A stretch of DNA of 33,168 nucleotides from a virus, in the IMG/VR virus record IMGVR_UViG_3300042691_003290, positions 1 to 33,168 of that record. One strand, written 5' to 3'. The notes under the pieces were generated by a model. The model had not been told where the DNA came from. It saw only the letters and a program-made list of their open reading frames with translations, and did no database searches. The position numbers and the translations under genes were made by a program. Every line of letters begins with the position of its first letter. The first letter of the stretch is position 1. This document shows, piece after piece, positions 1-7,526 of this stretch.

Positions 1-2
1 AA

Positions 3-317
3 GGGCCTCTTCCGATGCAGGGGCCTCCTATGCCGGCAGAGTTCGCTGTGCAGGGCTACACGAAGGGCCTTGGCAATGCTGGCCCCGGCGCGCAGGCTTA
101 CGCCGATCAGTTCGCTGGCGGTGACTTGTCAAAAGTGCGTTCTCGGCTCATTAACGTAGATGGGCAGATGGTGAACGACTATTACACACGGGGCCTTCTT
201 GATGCTCCTGCGCCGACAGGGCCGGTCGCTCCTGACGCTTCTTCTGGCGGCTATGGTCCGCCGCAGCCGGGGCTGCTGCAAAGCATCTTCGGCGGTCTGT
301 TTGGCGGGGGTCGATAA
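3..317 (+). CDS. Virion-region protein, C-terminal part, truncated by window start
   Basis: The reading frame is open to the left edge of the window, so the real start probably lies outside; the first internal ATG is at 15. The visible part is about 104 residues, rich in Gly, Pro and Ala, and ends in a Gly-Phe-rich tail (SIFGGLFGGGR). There is no recognisable enzyme motif, signal peptide or clear membrane helix. The TAA stop overlaps the ATG of the next gene by one base, which indicates translational coupling with two larger virion-type proteins downstream. By position it belongs to the late structural operon and could be a small internal or tail-associated protein. I do not recognise the family, and the function is unknown. 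Confidence 0.6.
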   Translation, partial: GPLPMQGPPMPAEFAVQGYTKGLGNAGPGAQAYADQFAGGDLSKVRSRLINVDGQMVNDYYTRGLLDAPAPTGPVAPDASSGGYGPPQPGLLQSIFGGLFGGGR

Positions 318-1624
318 TGGTTGACGGTCTTCTCGATTTTTTCACGGGTGGCGGCGACTACGCCGATCAGACCAAGATCGACCCGCGCTATGGCGTGCCG
401 ATGTCTGATGTGCGTCAGGCTGCATGGAACTCGATCGGCAACATGAGCGCTCTGCTTCTTGCTGCCGGTCAGCCTATGGCTCCACAGCAACGCGCTGCGT
501 ACCTCGCGCAACTTGGTCAGGCTGGCGGCAGCTTGAACACTGATCTCTACAACGCTTCGCAGCGGCGTCTGATGATGGCTCGCGCGCAGGAGCAGCAGCA
601 GGAGAGCGAAGAGAACAAACGCCTCGACGCGATCCTGAAAGACCCGGCGCAGCTGCAAGGTCTTGGCATCAACCCGCAGCAGGCTCAGTTCCTTGGTCGT
701 GGCGGCGTGCGTCAGCTACTTGCGAACCGCATGTCGCAGTCTCCTGAAGCATTGGAAGCAAAACGTCTTGAGCTTGAACAGGCGCGCTCTGCTGCTGATC
801 TTCGTCAGCAACTGATGAAGTCGATTGATGCTGATACAAAACTAAACGATCAACAAAAGGTTTTGTTTAAAGCAAATCCAGAACTTTATGCAAAACGCTT
901 TGCTCCTCCTGCGTGGACACTTATGACGGCAGATGAAAAAGCGGCTATTGGTTTAAAACCAGAGACACCCGCTTACATGACACCGGAAGGTCCGAAGGTT
1001 CTCGGCGGAGGCGGAACGACAGTCAATATCGGCGGAGATACCGATGCCGATACGAAGATGCGAACAGAATTGTCGAAGGACGAAGGCGCACGCCTGAGCA
1101 AGTTGCAGGCTGCGGCAAACGTCGCAGCCGGTTCGGCGCAGGATTTCGCAGTCCTCGACGAATTGATTGGCATGGCTCCGCAAGGGCCTGTCACGGGTCG
1201 CCTCGCTCAAACCTTCCCCGGCGTTTCGTCTGCTGGCGTGCTGTTCAACTCCTTTGTGCAGCGCATCGCTCCGTCGCTGCGTGTCGAAGGTTCTGGCGCA
1301 ACATCAGACATTGAGTTTGAGGGGATGCTCCGCAGTCTGCCTGCGCTTCAGAACAAGCCGGATGCAAACCGTGCTATCGCTGAAGTGTTCAAGCAGAAGG
1401 CTGAGATCAACATCAAGCGCGGCGACATCATCACGCAGTATCAGAACGGCGAGATCGACGCGAAGACGATGCGGAACCAGCTGACGGCTCTGAACCGTCA
1501 GAGTATCTTGTCGCCGCAGATGAAGCAGATGCTTGGTGAGATGGGCGGAACGAAGCCTGTCGCTGGCGGCAACGTCACGCAGAACGCTGATGGCACATAT
1601 ACCTACCAGCCGGGAGGCCGCTGA
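317..1624 (+). CDS. Probable internal virion protein (435 aa), function unknown
   Basis: The ATG overlaps the stop of the preceding gene, and its own TGA overlaps the ATG of the following one. The N-terminus is Gly-rich (GLLDFFTGGG). A Gln/Ala-rich helical section follows at roughly residues 40-190, with long charged stretches (RAQEQQQESEENK) that look like a coiled coil. The middle holds a Gly/Thr-rich segment near residue 235, and the C-terminus is again Gly-rich and ends TYQPGGR. No catalytic motif is visible. Short-tailed phages commonly encode several large Ala/Gln-rich proteins downstream of the tail genes that are ejected with the DNA; the composition and position here fit that class. 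The virion role is inferred from context, not from a recognised domain. Confidence 0.6.
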   Translation: MVDGLLDFFTGGGDYADQTKIDPRYGVPMSDVRQAAWNSIGNMSALLLAAGQPMAPQQRAAYLAQLGQAGGSLNTDLYNASQRRLMMARAQEQQQESEENKRLDAILKDPAQLQGLGINPQQAQFLGRGGVRQLLANRMSQSPEALEAKRLELEQARSAADLRQQLMKSIDADTKLNDQQKVLFKANPELYAKRFAPPAWTLMTADEKAAIGLKPETPAYMTPEGPKVLGGGGTTVNIGGDTDADTKMRTELSKDEGARLSKLQAAANVAAGSAQDFAVLDELIGMAPQGPVTGRLAQTFPGVSSAGVLFNSFVQRIAPSLRVEGSGATSDIEFEGMLRSLPALQNKPDANRAIAEVFKQKAEINIKRGDIITQYQNGEIDAKTMRNQLTALNRQSILSPQMKQMLGEMGGTKPVAGGNVTQNADGTYTYQPGGR

Positions 1625-3648
1625 TGGCTGAAGACCTCGTTCCTGCCTATGGCCCGAACGGCATCGTCGTAAAGGTTCCGCGCGGCACTCCGCCTGAGAA
1701 GGTGAAGCAGATCATCGAAGAGATCGCGGGGATGCAGTCGGCGCAACAGCCGACTTCGTCCGTGATGGGCGATGTCGTCGGTCGCGTCGGTATCGGTCAG
1801 GGCCTGATGATGGGCTATGGCGACGAGGCTGAAGCCTTCCTCCGGTCGAAGCTGCCGGGTGGCCGGCCCTACGAAGAAGAGCTTGCTGACGTTCGCAAGA
1901 AGATTGAGACGACACAGCGCGAGCGCCCGATCGCGGCGACGACAGCTGAAGTCGGCGGATCGGTTGCGCCTGTCCTTGCATCGCTTGCTGCAATCCCGTT
2001 TTCTGGCGGCGCATCAGCTCCTGCGGCTGGTGCTGCTGCCGTTCGCACAGGGACGCTCTTCAGCAACCTTGTGCGTGGGGCAGGCCGTGGTGCTGCGATC
2101 GGTGGCGGTCAGGGTCTTGTCGAAGGCTTTGGCAAGGGCGAGGGCGGCTTTGAGAACCGTGCAGAGCGTGCGCTTGGTGAAGGTGCTGTCGGCCTCGGTG
2201 TCGGCGGCGTTCTCGGCGCTGCGGCTCCTGTCGTGTCGTCTGCTGTCGGCAACCTCTTCGCTTCGCCGGCAACACGCGCTCAGAACCGGATGCTCGACGT
2301 TCTCGGTGAGCAGGGCGTCAATCCTGCGGATGTCGCCGCAGACTACGCACGCCGGCAGGCGCAGGGCGTGAAGCCTGAGATCATCGCTGATATGTACCCC
2401 GGCAGCGCCGTGGCTGGCGAAAGCCGGCGCGTGCTGAACGTGCCGGGGGCGAACCGTGCCGAGATCACGGAGCAGCTGGTCGGTCGCATGGACGAGCAAG
2501 GCCAGCGTGTCGCGCAGGCTTTCGAGAAGGCCACAGGAACGAACCAGAAGTTCTTCCCGGTCCTCGATGATCTTGAGAAGGTGCGGAAGGCTGATGCAAA
2601 GCCTTTCTACGACGCTGCGTATGCCACACCAGCACGCACGAAGACGCTTGACGAATTGATCCTGCGTGCGCCGGACAATGCGTTTGAAGAAGCGCAACGT
2701 GCCGCACGTTACGAAGGTCTGGTTTTCCCGAACCTCGTCGCTCAGAACAAAGATGGCGCTCGCATGATCGTCGGTGACTACACGGTCAAGGATGTAGACC
2801 TTGTGAAGCGTGGTCTCGACCGGATCATCGAGAACAACACGGATGCGATCACAGGCAAGGCAAACAGTGAAGCGCGTCGTGCGACGACGCTGAAGAACGC
2901 GATCCTCAGTGAAATTGACAGGCTATCTCCTGAATACGCGCAAGCACGTTCAGCGTGGGCAGGTCCGTCAGCCGTGATGGAGGCTATGAAGTCAGGTCAG
3001 CGCCTCTTCAACGAGCGCGCAGAGATCACAGCACGCGACATTGCCAAGCTAGGTCAGTCCGAGAAGGAAGGCTTCCTTATTGGCGCTCTGGATGCCGTCA
3101 GCCAGCGTATCGGTCGCAAGATCGAGGGGCAGGATGTGACGGGTGCGTTCCGCTCTGGCAATGCCAAGCAGCAGATCGAAGCGGCTCTCGGCGCAACCGG
3201 GCGCGATCCTGCCGAAGTAAAGTCAATCACGAACGCGCTCTTCGCTGACATCGAGCGCGAAGCGATGATGGCAAACACGAACCGTCAGCTGCGGTCGATC
3301 TCGCAGACGGCTCCTCTATTGGCCGAGGATCAGGCATTTCGCCAAGGAATGCGTGCGACAAGCGGCGTGCTGCGTGACATGCAGACAGGCGGCATCAGTG
3401 GCGCTGTGGCTGGCATGTTCCAGCGTGCAGGCGATCGTCTGGCGACCGGCCTGACGGAGCAGGGCGCGCAGCGCACGAACGCCGAACTCGGGCGGATGCT
3501 GTTCCAGAACACGCAGCCGGGTGTGCAGAACGTCATGGACGAACTGACGCTCCGTGCGATGCAGCGCGGGCGGTATGCTGTGCCGCGTGCCTTGGTTCCC
3601 GGCCTGCTGGCTGACCCGCTGACTGACACGGTGATGCCGTCACGCTAA
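1624..3648 (+). CDS. Probable DNA-ejection / internal virion protein (674 aa)
   Basis: The first 35 residues form a small domain (NGIVVKVPRGTPPEKVKQII) resembling an N-terminal module seen on many large phage virion proteins. Residues about 100-210 are extremely Gly/Ala-rich with hydrophobic stretches (GGASAPAAGAAAV, GVGGVLGAAAPVV), the sort of sequence that could insert in or cross membranes. The remainder is long, charged and helical. Proteins of this composition and size are typical ejection proteins, which leave the capsid with the genome and help it cross the cell envelope. The gene ends with TAA at 3648, directly abutting the end of the convergent integrase gene, with no room for a separate terminator. 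No enzymatic motif is visible. The ejection role is inferred from composition and operon position. Confidence 0.6.
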   Translation: MAEDLVPAYGPNGIVVKVPRGTPPEKVKQIIEEIAGMQSAQQPTSSVMGDVVGRVGIGQGLMMGYGDEAEAFLRSKLPGGRPYEEELADVRKKIETTQRERPIAATTAEVGGSVAPVLASLAAIPFSGGASAPAAGAAAVRTGTLFSNLVRGAGRGAAIGGGQGLVEGFGKGEGGFENRAERALGEGAVGLGVGGVLGAAAPVVSSAVGNLFASPATRAQNRMLDVLGEQGVNPADVAADYARRQAQGVKPEIIADMYPGSAVAGESRRVLNVPGANRAEITEQLVGRMDEQGQRVAQAFEKATGTNQKFFPVLDDLEKVRKADAKPFYDAAYATPARTKTLDELILRAPDNAFEEAQRAARYEGLVFPNLVAQNKDGARMIVGDYTVKDVDLVKRGLDRIIENNTDAITGKANSEARRATTLKNAILSEIDRLSPEYAQARSAWAGPSAVMEAMKSGQRLFNERAEITARDIAKLGQSEKEGFLIGALDAVSQRIGRKIEGQDVTGAFRSGNAKQQIEAALGATGRDPAEVKSITNALFADIEREAMMANTNRQLRSISQTAPLLAEDQAFRQGMRATSGVLRDMQTGGISGAVAGMFQRAGDRLATGLTEQGAQRTNAELGRMLFQNTQPGVQNVMDELTLRAMQRGRYAVPRALVPGLLADPLTDTVMPSR

Positions 3649-4725
3649 TCACCCGTTCACGACCTTGTCGATGCTGTCGGCCAGAGCCTGATCGTCGCCG
3701 GTCAGGACGCCGGCATAGACGGCGAGGGTGACTTCGACGTTCGCATGGCCGAGGCGTTCTGAGACGGCCTTCAGCGGCATCTTCTCGCGTAGGAGATGCG
3801 TGGCGTGCGCGTGGCGCGTCGAGTGCAGGCAGTAGCCTTCGTCAAGGCCAATCGCGCGCAGGGCGTCCTTCGTGGCGCTGGTCATGTAGGCCAGCGTCGG
3901 ACGATCGCCCCACACGGTTTGCAGGACGTGCTTGTCAGGCTTGCCAGCTGCGGCCTTCAATTCTTCCCACAGCGACTTCGTCATGCGGATCGAGCGGATC
4001 GACTTCGCCGTCTTAGGCTTCTTCTCGTACTCGCTAGCGCCGACGCGAACGACCGTGCGACAGACGTGAATGATGCCGGTCTCTAGGTCGATGTCGGACC
4101 AGCGCAGGGCGCACATCTCGCCCCGGCGCATCCCCGTGGCGAGCGCCAGACGGATCATGCGACCAAGGAAAGGCTTGTCGGCGGCGTAGGCCAGCAGCGC
4201 CTTGATGTGGCGCTTCTCGAGCGGCTTGCGGGCCTCGCTCTCGCCCTTCGGAGCGGAGACGCGCTTCATGGGGTTCTTCGTCAGGAGACCGGCTTCTACG
4301 GCCTGATTGAACATCGCCTTCAGGTGGTGATGCGTGATCGTCATCGTGCCGGCGGCAACCTTGCGGATGCGCGACAGGTAGAAGTTCTCGATGTCGTCTG
4401 ACGTGATCGACTTCAGCTGACGGGTGCCATAGTCGTCGATGAACGGCTTGATGAGGTTCTGCTGGCTTTGCAGCGTCAGTTCGCTGATCTGCTTCAGGCC
4501 GAGGCGTTTGTTCTGCCATTTCGTCCAGTGCATCTTCACGGTGTCGTCCGTGATGTGGACGAGATCGCCGCTGCGGTGATCCTTCAGGATTTCGACCTTG
4601 CGGGCCTGCGCGTCGAGTTCCGAACCTTTCAGGGTCTCGGTGCGGAACTTCCGCTGGCCGTTTTCCTTGGTCTCGATGCGGATGCGCCAGACGCCGGGAG
4701 CGCGTTCAAACAGGGTGACTTTCAT
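3649..4725 (-). CDS. int: Tyrosine recombinase / phage integrase
   Basis: This 358-residue protein has the layout of a phage integrase. There is an N-terminal arm-type region (residues 1-55), an all-helical core-binding domain (about 60-150) and a catalytic domain (about 165-350). The catalytic set is visible: R200 in TGMRRGE, a lysine in the 235-241 segment, H301-x-x-R304 in HSTRH, H327 in ERLGH and the nucleophile Y337 in VYAGV. The ATG is preceded by a strong Shine-Dalgarno (GAGAAGGAGAA). It is the only clear minus-strand gene and converges on the late virion operon. Its upstream region holds a good promoter overlapped by an operator-like motif. It should carry out site-specific integration and, with an excisionase not identified here, excision. 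Confidence 0.97.
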   Translation of the reverse strand: MKVTLFERAPGVWRIRIETKENGQRKFRTETLKGSELDAQARKVEILKDHRSGDLVHITDDTVKMHWTKWQNKRLGLKQISELTLQSQQNLIKPFIDDYGTRQLKSITSDDIENFYLSRIRKVAAGTMTITHHHLKAMFNQAVEAGLLTKNPMKRVSAPKGESEARKPLEKRHIKALLAYAADKPFLGRMIRLALATGMRRGEMCALRWSDIDLETGIIHVCRTVVRVGASEYEKKPKTAKSIRSIRMTKSLWEELKAAAGKPDKHVLQTVWGDRPTLAYMTSATKDALRAIGLDEGYCLHSTRHAHATHLLREKMPLKAVSERLGHANVEVTLAVYAGVLTGDDQALADSIDKVVNG

Positions 4726-4751
4726 GGGGTTCTCCTTCTCCGTTACCCCGA

Positions 4752-4802
4752 AGAATAGTTGCCTTGTGTGCTAGACGCAAGCGGTTTGTGTCACAGGCGC
4801 AG
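4752..4802 (-). promoter_or_regulatory. Integrase promoter with two operator-like sites
   Basis: On the minus strand, TTGCGT (4775-4780) and TATTCT (4752-4757) are separated by exactly 17 bp, a good sigma-70-type promoter for the integrase. A 17-bp operator-like site covers 4764-4780 and includes the -35 box. A weaker second copy lies at 4786-4802, 22 bp further upstream. The 11-bp stretch GCTAGACGCAA is identical in the copies at 6886-6902 and 12076-12092. The promoter and operator roles are inferred from spacing and from repetition across the window. Confidence 0.6.
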
Positions 4803-4812
4803 CTATGGCATA

Positions 4813-4836
4813 AAAGCCCTATCTAAAAGGGGCTTT
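4813..4836 (+). promoter_or_regulatory. Hairpin covering the ribosome binding site of the next gene
   Basis: An eight-pair stem (AAAGCCCT with GGGGCTTT, one G-T pair) encloses an eight-base A-rich loop. It ends four bases before the ATG at 4841, so the only plausible Shine-Dalgarno (AAGGGG) lies in the right arm. Folding would hide it and reduce translation. The structure could also act as a weak terminator for transcripts coming from the left. Confidence 0.45.
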
Positions 4837-4840
4837 CGGC

Positions 4841-6736
4841 ATGGTTGGCATCTTGGACCTAAACCCGTTCGAGGATGAACGTAGCCGCCTCTCGCGCGCG
4901 CTCGGCGGCAAGGCTGATCCGAACGACTTCCTGAAGGCTCCCGAGGTAGGAACGCAAGGTCTCGGCACGCTGTGGGCCTCTGCGATCGGCGGCAAGCTGG
5001 CGAAGGACACGGCAAAGGCAACAGCTGAAGGCGTCCAGTTCATCGACGACGCCATGCGTGGCCGCATCTCTCCGTATGTATTCGATCCAGAGACCGGCGA
5101 ACGTCTCCCGAACCCTGCTTACTCTGACGCAATGATGGGCGTGGCGCTGAACATGGCGACCCCGTCATTCACTCGATCGGCGCTGCGTGGCGGTGCCGTC
5201 GATCCGAACACGCTCGGCATCTTCGGCACGACAGACGCACGGCGTGCGCCGATGGAAACGCTCGACGCTGCGAAGAAGATGCAGAAGGAGGGCGCGAACC
5301 CGAACGACATCTGGCGAAGCACAGGATGGGGTTTCGATCCGACAGACCAGAAGTGGAAGTTTGAGATCGACGACAGCGCATCGCGCGTTGCAGATCAGTT
5401 TGCTCGACGCGATCGTGGTCGCGGTTTTGAAGAACGCGGCAAGGTCAAGACGGTCGGTGAGGCTTACGACCATCCAGAGCTATACGCGAATTATCCAGAC
5501 GTTCGATCGACGCCGCTGGTGATGAACCGCGACGTGCAGAACAGCGATGTCGTTCGCGGTCTTTACGACCATCGCAACAAGACGATGGATGTGCGTCGTG
5601 GCATGGACGATGCGCTGATGCGATCAACGCTCGCGCACGAAGCGAACCATAACGTGCAGGGCATTGCCGGCATGACGCGAGGCACAAGCCCCGAAGCTGC
5701 CGGCTCATACGAAGCCTATCGCTACAGCCCCGGCGAGGGTGGGCCGTTCGGCTCGTATAACGTCGAGAAGCGGCTGAGAATGACGGCAGACGAGCGCCGT
5801 CGCACAACGCCTTTCGAGACTGCTGACGCCGGCTTCAGCGGGCGGTTGCCGACAGGTGATGCGCCGTCGATGTCGATGATGCCGCAACCCGGCATCCTAG
5901 ACTTCACGGGCCAGTATTCGCCGCGCAGCGGGCTGCTCGCGCCCGGTTCTGGTTACACGCCTGTTCCCGGCAAGCCGGGTGTCGTGACGATCCCCGGTGT
6001 CGGTCAGGTCGAAGCGCGTCCTGTCGGCATCCTCAATCAAGCTGCCGAAAACTACATGACGAAAATCGGCAGACCGGGCGAGCATCAGGCGAAGGCGTTC
6101 CCCGAGTTCGACGAAGCGAAGGCGACACGCATCGCCAATGCTTTCGAGGCGATGCCGCACAACCCGGCTGATCCTGCTGTGAAGCGCAGCTACGACGCGC
6201 TGATCGACGAGACGATGGCGCAATATCGCGCGCTGAAGGATGCAGGCGTAGACATCAAGTTTCTGAAGGAAGGCATGTCTGACCCCTACGCGAAGTCGCC
6301 GGCAATGGGCTACGCCGATCTCGTTAAAAACAACCGCCTTTATGTGTTCCCGACTGACTTCGGCTTCGGATCAAACGCAGCCTTCAATCCTGTCGATAAT
6401 CCGTTGCTGAAGGGTGTCGGTCGGATCGGTGACAAGCCGAACGCGGTGGCGAACGACGCCTTCCGCGCTGTGCATGATCTCTTCGGACACTTCGCCCCCG
6501 GCAACCCGTTCTTCCGTCACAAGGGCGAAGAGCGCGCATGGAACACTCACGCTCGCATGTTCTCGCCGGAAGCACGCGGAGCCATGACGACAGAAACACG
6601 CGGTCAGAACAGCTGGCTGAACTTCGGTCCCTATGGCGAGTTCAATAAGACGGCATCCGGCGCTGACACGAAGTATGCAGACCAGAAGATCGGCCTGCTG
6701 CCTGAGTGGGTCTGGCGGGACGAAGAGTTTCGTTGA
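4841..6736 (+). CDS. Polyvalent-type phage protein with zincin-like motif (631 aa)
   Basis: This protein lies just beyond the integrase control region. A segment near residues 145-185 (GANPNDIWRSTGW, then KFEIDDSASRV) matches a module common in large phage polyvalent proteins. H266-E-A-N-H270, in TLAHEANHNVQ, fits the HExxH zinc-binding motif; families with this arrangement usually read LHEIQHAIQ followed by a GxSPE element, and here TRGTSPE follows. A third block at about 440-631 contains HDLFGH (545-550) and many conserved-looking aromatic residues and ends WVWRDEEFR; I recognise it as recurrent in phages but not by function. Polyvalent proteins are thought to be injected with DNA and to act early against host factors; a protease activity is possible but not shown. 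There is no signal peptide. The ribosome binding site lies in a hairpin. Confidence 0.65.
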   Translation: MVGILDLNPFEDERSRLSRALGGKADPNDFLKAPEVGTQGLGTLWASAIGGKLAKDTAKATAEGVQFIDDAMRGRISPYVFDPETGERLPNPAYSDAMMGVALNMATPSFTRSALRGGAVDPNTLGIFGTTDARRAPMETLDAAKKMQKEGANPNDIWRSTGWGFDPTDQKWKFEIDDSASRVADQFARRDRGRGFEERGKVKTVGEAYDHPELYANYPDVRSTPLVMNRDVQNSDVVRGLYDHRNKTMDVRRGMDDALMRSTLAHEANHNVQGIAGMTRGTSPEAAGSYEAYRYSPGEGGPFGSYNVEKRLRMTADERRRTTPFETADAGFSGRLPTGDAPSMSMMPQPGILDFTGQYSPRSGLLAPGSGYTPVPGKPGVVTIPGVGQVEARPVGILNQAAENYMTKIGRPGEHQAKAFPEFDEAKATRIANAFEAMPHNPADPAVKRSYDALIDETMAQYRALKDAGVDIKFLKEGMSDPYAKSPAMGYADLVKNNRLYVFPTDFGFGSNAAFNPVDNPLLKGVGRIGDKPNAVANDAFRAVHDLFGHFAPGNPFFRHKGEERAWNTHARMFSPEARGAMTTETRGQNSWLNFGPYGEFNKTASGADTKYADQKIGLLPEWVWRDEEFR

Positions 6737-6807
6737 TTTTCTAGCAGGCTCTGCCATCCTCCTCTGAGGGTCGAGCGATGCTCCCCTGCGTGCGTGACCT
6801 CACGCTC

Positions 6808-6851
6808 GGGGCCTGCGGTGTATCTCCTCTCCTCCCGACGCCGCAGGCCCC
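6808..6851 (+). terminator. Strong hairpin, possible terminator
   Basis: An 11-bp perfect stem (GGGGCCTGCGG with CCGCAGGCCCC) encloses a 22-nt pyrimidine-rich loop. It lies 71 nt after the stop of the polyvalent gene and before the early promoter, a natural place to end transcription. There is no U-tract after the stem (ACCCCATTTC follows), so intrinsic termination is uncertain. The loop carries repeated CTCCT runs complementary to Shine-Dalgarno sequences, which leaves a regulatory RNA role open. Confidence 0.5.
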
Positions 6852-6885
6852 ACCCCATTTCGGGCCACTCTCTCGAAATTAATGC

Positions 6886-6914
6886 TTGCGTCTAGCGTGC
6901 AAGGCGTTAGGTTT
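6886..6914 (+). promoter_or_regulatory. Early-operon promoter/operator
   Basis: A 17-bp site TTGCGTCTAGCGTGCAA (6886-6902) starts with the same TTGCGT hexamer found in the other three units. At 17-bp spacing the -10 position is AGGTTT (6909-6914), which is poor, so the promoter may need an activator or start slightly differently. The site points toward the early genes that begin at 6959. Confidence 0.5.
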
Positions 6915-6958
6915 GTCTCAAGGCGATCGACGCGATCGCCCGACAAATGGAGAGAGAA

Positions 6959-7186
6959 ATGGAAATCCTGAACACCAAAGTCGGCCTCGACACTTACGGC
7001 AACAAGGTCACGGTCAACCTGATCCTGATCCCTGCTGGCGAGCCGCACATTCCTTCACCGATCGTCCGCGACTACGACACTTTTCGCGTTTCTTCGCGTG
7101 TCAATTCCGATCCGTCTTCGCATGGCCGTCTCTACAAAGATCGTGCTGAAGCCGTCGCGCACTTCGATCGCATCACGCTCGCGTAA
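6959..7186 (+). CDS. Small early protein (75 aa), unknown
   Basis: This is the first gene of the early operon. I choose ATG 6959 because GGAGAG lies five bases upstream; an in-frame ATG at 6947 has no such signal. The product is a compact, probably beta-rich protein (VTVNLILIPAGEPH, then RDYDTFRVSS) with no membrane segment and no motif that I recognise. It sits directly behind the operator-overlapped promoter, so it is likely among the first genes expressed after infection or on derepression. The next gene begins 11 bases later with its own GGAGG ribosome binding site. The function is unknown. Confidence 0.6.
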   Translation: MEILNTKVGLDTYGNKVTVNLILIPAGEPHIPSPIVRDYDTFRVSSRVNSDPSSHGRLYKDRAEAVAHFDRITLA

Positions 7187-7197
7187 GGGAGGATCAC

Positions 7198-7509
7198 ATG
7201 CGCCCGCTCACACAAGGCGAACTCATCAATGCTGTGCAGGCCATTCGTGGCCGCACTGATCTCTCGGAGCGCGAGCGCGCTCGTCGTCTCAACTCGTTAA
7301 TGGAGCAGACCCGTGGCTACAAATCGAATGTTCGAGCAGACGCGGGCGGTTCTTATGGCGCGCGCTGCAATCGCGGAGCGCAATCGGAAGCAGAAGGAGG
7401 AACCCCGGTTTATCAAACGTCGCACGAAATCCGCGTCCCCCACATCCTCTGGATCGCTCTCTTCTGGTCGATCGTGATGATGTTCGTCGCTGAAAACTTA
7501 CTCCCGTAA
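7198..7509 (+). CDS. Small protein with C-terminal membrane helix (103 aa)
   Basis: The start has a strong GGAGG 8 bases upstream. The N-terminal 45 residues are charged and helical (DLSERERARRLNSLMEQTRG). The middle (about 46-75) is Gly/Ser-rich and does not look conserved. The last 24 residues form one hydrophobic helix (ILWIALFWSIVMMFVAENLL), consistent with a tail-anchored inner-membrane protein. Another frame (7328-7477) also reads sensibly through the middle, so the region may be two overlapping genes, or may carry a sequencing or natural frameshift. I do not recognise a family; small membrane proteins in early phage regions often act in exclusion or host takeover, but nothing here shows it. 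Confidence 0.5.
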   Translation: MRPLTQGELINAVQAIRGRTDLSERERARRLNSLMEQTRGYKSNVRADAGGSYGARCNRGAQSEAEGGTPVYQTSHEIRVPHILWIALFWSIVMMFVAENLLP

Positions 7510-7526
7510 CAGAAGGAACTCTATGA

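Larger units (their letters stand above)
6737..6958. other. Intergenic region before the early operon
   Basis: This 222-nt stretch has no convincing gene. It contains a small stem GCGTG/CACGC near 6788-6805, a large perfect hairpin at 6808-6851 and an operator-overlapped promoter at 6886-6914. A 34-codon ATG frame starting at 6779 has no Shine-Dalgarno and runs through the hairpin, so I do not count it. Confidence 0.6.

Noticed and set aside
2014-2697. Minus-strand frame opposite the ejection protein
   Set aside because: Shadow of the GC-rich coding strand; no motif.
6779-6883. 34-codon + strand frame in the intergenic region
   Set aside because: No ribosome binding site, runs through a hairpin, Pro-rich with no pattern.
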